Source: an uncultured Lachnospiraceae bacterium (GTDB lineage: Bacteria; Bacillota_A; Clostridia; Lachnospirales; Lachnospiraceae). From it: a DNA stretch of 8,154 nt. The translations under genes were made by a program, and so were the position numbers. The DNA lies in the NCBI GenBank assembly GCA_910585355.1, contig CAJUDN010000048.1, positions 1-8,154 on the forward strand, read 5' to 3'. A model generated the notes under the pieces. That model searched no databases and had not been told where the DNA came from. It worked only from the letters and a program-made list of their open reading frames with translations. Below are positions 6,882-8,154 of this stretch, piece after piece (positions within the stretch are counted from its first letter, which is position 1; each line of letters opens with the position of its first letter).

Positions 6882-8078
6882 TTATTTGCCGATTTCATCC
6901 CGCACTTCTTTGAAGCACTTGATAATGAAGTCGATATCTTCTTTTGTATGGCTTGCACATACCTGAGTACGAATTCTTGCTTTCCCCTTGGGAACAACCG
7001 GATAGGAGAAGGCTACAACGTAAACGCCTTTTTCCATCATCTTTTTTGCATACTCCACAGCCAGTTTCTCGTCGTACAGCATGATCGGTACGCAAGGGTG
7101 AGTGCCCGGGATGATGTCGAAGTTGTTCTCAACCAGTTTTGCACGGTAGTAAGCGGTTACGTCCTCCAGATGATCACGAAGGGCAGTGCTTTCTTCCAGC
7201 ATATTGAACATTTCGATGCTGGCGCCTGCAATGGCGGGAGCCAGGGAGTTAGAGAATAAGTACGGACGGCTTCTCTGACGGAGAAGGTCGATGATTTCCT
7301 TACGCCCGCTGGTGTAGCCGCCGGAAGCTCCGCCAAGAGCTTTTCCGAGAGTTCCGGTGATGATGTCCACACGGCCCTCAACACCACAGTGCTCCGCAGT
7401 TCCGCGTCCCGTTTTTCCAACAAAGCCAACGGCGTGGCTGTCGTCTACCATAACCAGGGCGTTGTATTTGTCGGCCAGGTCGCAGACGCCCTTCAGATTG
7501 CAGATGATGCCGTCCATGGAGAACACGCCGTCGGTGGCGATCAGCTTTATTCTTGCGCCGGCAGCGTCGGCAGCGATGAGCTGCGCTTCCAGATCTTCCA
7601 TGTTGTTGTTTTTATAACGGTAACGTTTTGCCTTACAGAGGCGGACGCCGTCGATGATGGATGCATGATTTAATTCGTCGCTGATGACAGCGTCGTTTTC
7701 TGTGAGAATGGTCTCAAACAGTCCGCCGTTTGCGTCAAAGCAGGAGGAGTAGAGAATGGTATCGTCTGTTCCAAGGAAGCTGGAAATCTTCTTTTCTAAC
7801 TGTTTATGTATATCCTGGGTTCCACAGATGAAACGAACGGAAGCCACGCCGAAGCCCTTTTCGTCATACGTTTTCTTAGCGGCTTCGATCAGGCGGGGGC
7901 TGTCGCCAAGGCCAAGGTAGTTGTTGGCGCACATGCAGAGAAGCTCTCTGCCGTCCTCCATTTTTACTCTTGCGCCCTGGGGGGACACGAAGGGCGCCTC
8001 GCCTTTAAAGAGACCGGCTTCTTTAATGGATTCCACTTCTTTTGTATAAATGCTTAAAATATCATTTTTCCGTGCCAT
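6882..8078 (-). CDS. kbl: Glycine C-acetyltransferase (2-amino-3-ketobutyrate CoA ligase)
   Basis: This is a PLP-dependent alpha-oxoamine synthase family enzyme. It cleaves 2-amino-3-ketobutyrate, made from threonine by Tdh, with CoA to give glycine and acetyl-CoA in the cytoplasm. The 398-residue length equals that of E. coli Kbl as I recall it, and long blocks match that enzyme: CANNYLGL, SVRFICGTQD, LYSSCFDANGGLFET, NHASIIDGVRLCKAKRYRY and RQRSRPYLFSNSLAPAI. The PLP site is visible as VDDSHAVGF (Asp212 for the ring nitrogen, His215) and TGTLGKALGG with Schiff-base Lys246. The start has AAGGAG 7 bases upstream. A tdh 3' end lies 18 bases before it, giving a tdh-kbl operon, and a perfect hairpin follows the stop. 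All key residues are present. Other oxoamine synthases (BioF, ALAS) are much less likely given the RFICGTQD and CFDANGG blocks. Confidence 0.97.
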   Translation of the reverse strand: MARKNDILSIYTKEVESIKEAGLFKGEAPFVSPQGARVKMEDGRELLCMCANNYLGLGDSPRLIEAAKKTYDEKGFGVASVRFICGTQDIHKQLEKKISSFLGTDDTILYSSCFDANGGLFETILTENDAVISDELNHASIIDGVRLCKAKRYRYKNNNMEDLEAQLIAADAAGARIKLIATDGVFSMDGIICNLKGVCDLADKYNALVMVDDSHAVGFVGKTGRGTAEHCGVEGRVDIITGTLGKALGGASGGYTSGRKEIIDLLRQRSRPYLFSNSLAPAIAGASIEMFNMLEESTALRDHLEDVTAYYRAKLVENNFDIIPGTHPCVPIMLYDEKLAVEYAKKMMEKGVYVVAFSYPVVPKGKARIRTQVCASHTKEDIDFIIKCFKEVRDEIGK

Positions 8079-8084
8079 GTGAAT

Positions 8085-8092
8085 TCTCCTTC
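8085..8092 (-). promoter_or_regulatory. Ribosome binding site of kbl
   Basis: On the minus strand GGAAGGAG lies just after the tdh stop codon and about 6-7 bases before the kbl ATG, supporting the start at 8078 and cotranscription with tdh. Confidence 0.75.
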
Positions 8093-8096
8093 CTAT

Positions 8097-8154
8097 TTAA
8101 TCATTGATATGTGACCAGTCTAAGATAACCTTTCCGGACTGTCCGGAAATCATG
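8097..8154 (-). CDS. tdh: L-threonine 3-dehydrogenase, C-terminal end only (partial)
   Basis: The minus strand from the window edge reads MISGQSGKVILDWSHIND and then TAA (8097-8099). SGQSGKVIL followed by a Trp is the C-terminal tail of the zinc-dependent, medium-chain alcohol dehydrogenase type of threonine dehydrogenase; E. coli Tdh ends in SGQSGKVILSWD as I recall it. The enzyme oxidises threonine to 2-amino-3-ketobutyrate with NAD. The first Met seen is internal, since the gene runs off the window. The neighbour kbl, 18 bases downstream, uses its product, which strongly supports the call. The tail is about four residues longer than in E. coli. The SDR-type threonine dehydrogenase is excluded by this tail motif, if my recollection of it is correct. 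Confidence 0.85.
   Translation of the reverse strand, partial: MISGQSGKVILDWSHIND

Noticed and set aside
6717..7259. A 180-codon plus-strand frame running from the MarR promoter region across the hairpin into kbl.
   Set aside because: It spans a perfect 19-bp hairpin and a promoter and then lies antisense to the highly conserved kbl. There is no domain and no ribosome binding site.

Overview
The window looks like an ordinary chromosomal segment from a clostridial Firmicute, most likely Lachnospiraceae-like. The reasons are strong GGAGG-type ribosome binding sites before every gene, GC-moderate coding DNA with AT-rich promoters, and the gene repertoire. The assignment to a family of organisms is inference; no rRNA or other marker is present. 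Six genes are recognisable, one of them only as a 3' end, and the DNA is densely coding with no gene-free stretch above 300 bases. There is no tRNA, rRNA, CRISPR array, insertion sequence or phage gene.

Left part, plus strand: a complete tyrosyl-tRNA synthetase (109-1332), then a 130-base spacer that can fold into a nested hairpin, then a complete M20-family metallo-amidohydrolase (1463-2719). A long imperfect hairpin at 2791-2831 lies between the 3' ends of this gene and the convergent ABC operon and probably terminates transcription.

Middle part, minus strand, read right to left: a three-gene operon of a MarR-type regulator (6305-6736) followed by two half-transporter ABC exporters (4584-6308 and 2848-4587). 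Both junctions are 4-base ATGA overlaps. The two ABC proteins carry complementary lesions: the first has Asp for the catalytic Glu and Gln for the switch His, and the second has a degraded signature motif. They therefore make one degenerate and one intact ATP site, the pattern of a heterodimeric exporter such as BmrCD or TM287/288. A textbook sigma-A promoter (TTGACT, 17 bases, TATAAT) precedes the regulator, and a 6-4-6 inverted repeat overlaps its -35 box, so the MarR protein probably represses its own operon.

Right part, minus strand: the last 18 codons of a zinc-type L-threonine 3-dehydrogenase (tdh) followed 18 bases later by a complete 2-amino-3-ketobutyrate CoA ligase (kbl, 6882-8078). 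Together they convert threonine to glycine and acetyl-CoA. A perfect 19-bp inverted repeat directly after the kbl stop codon separates this operon from the MarR promoter.

I found no clear evidence for an undescribed biological system. The best leads are the self-regulated heterodimeric exporter with its operator, and the perfect hairpin whose best U-tract faces the antisense direction.
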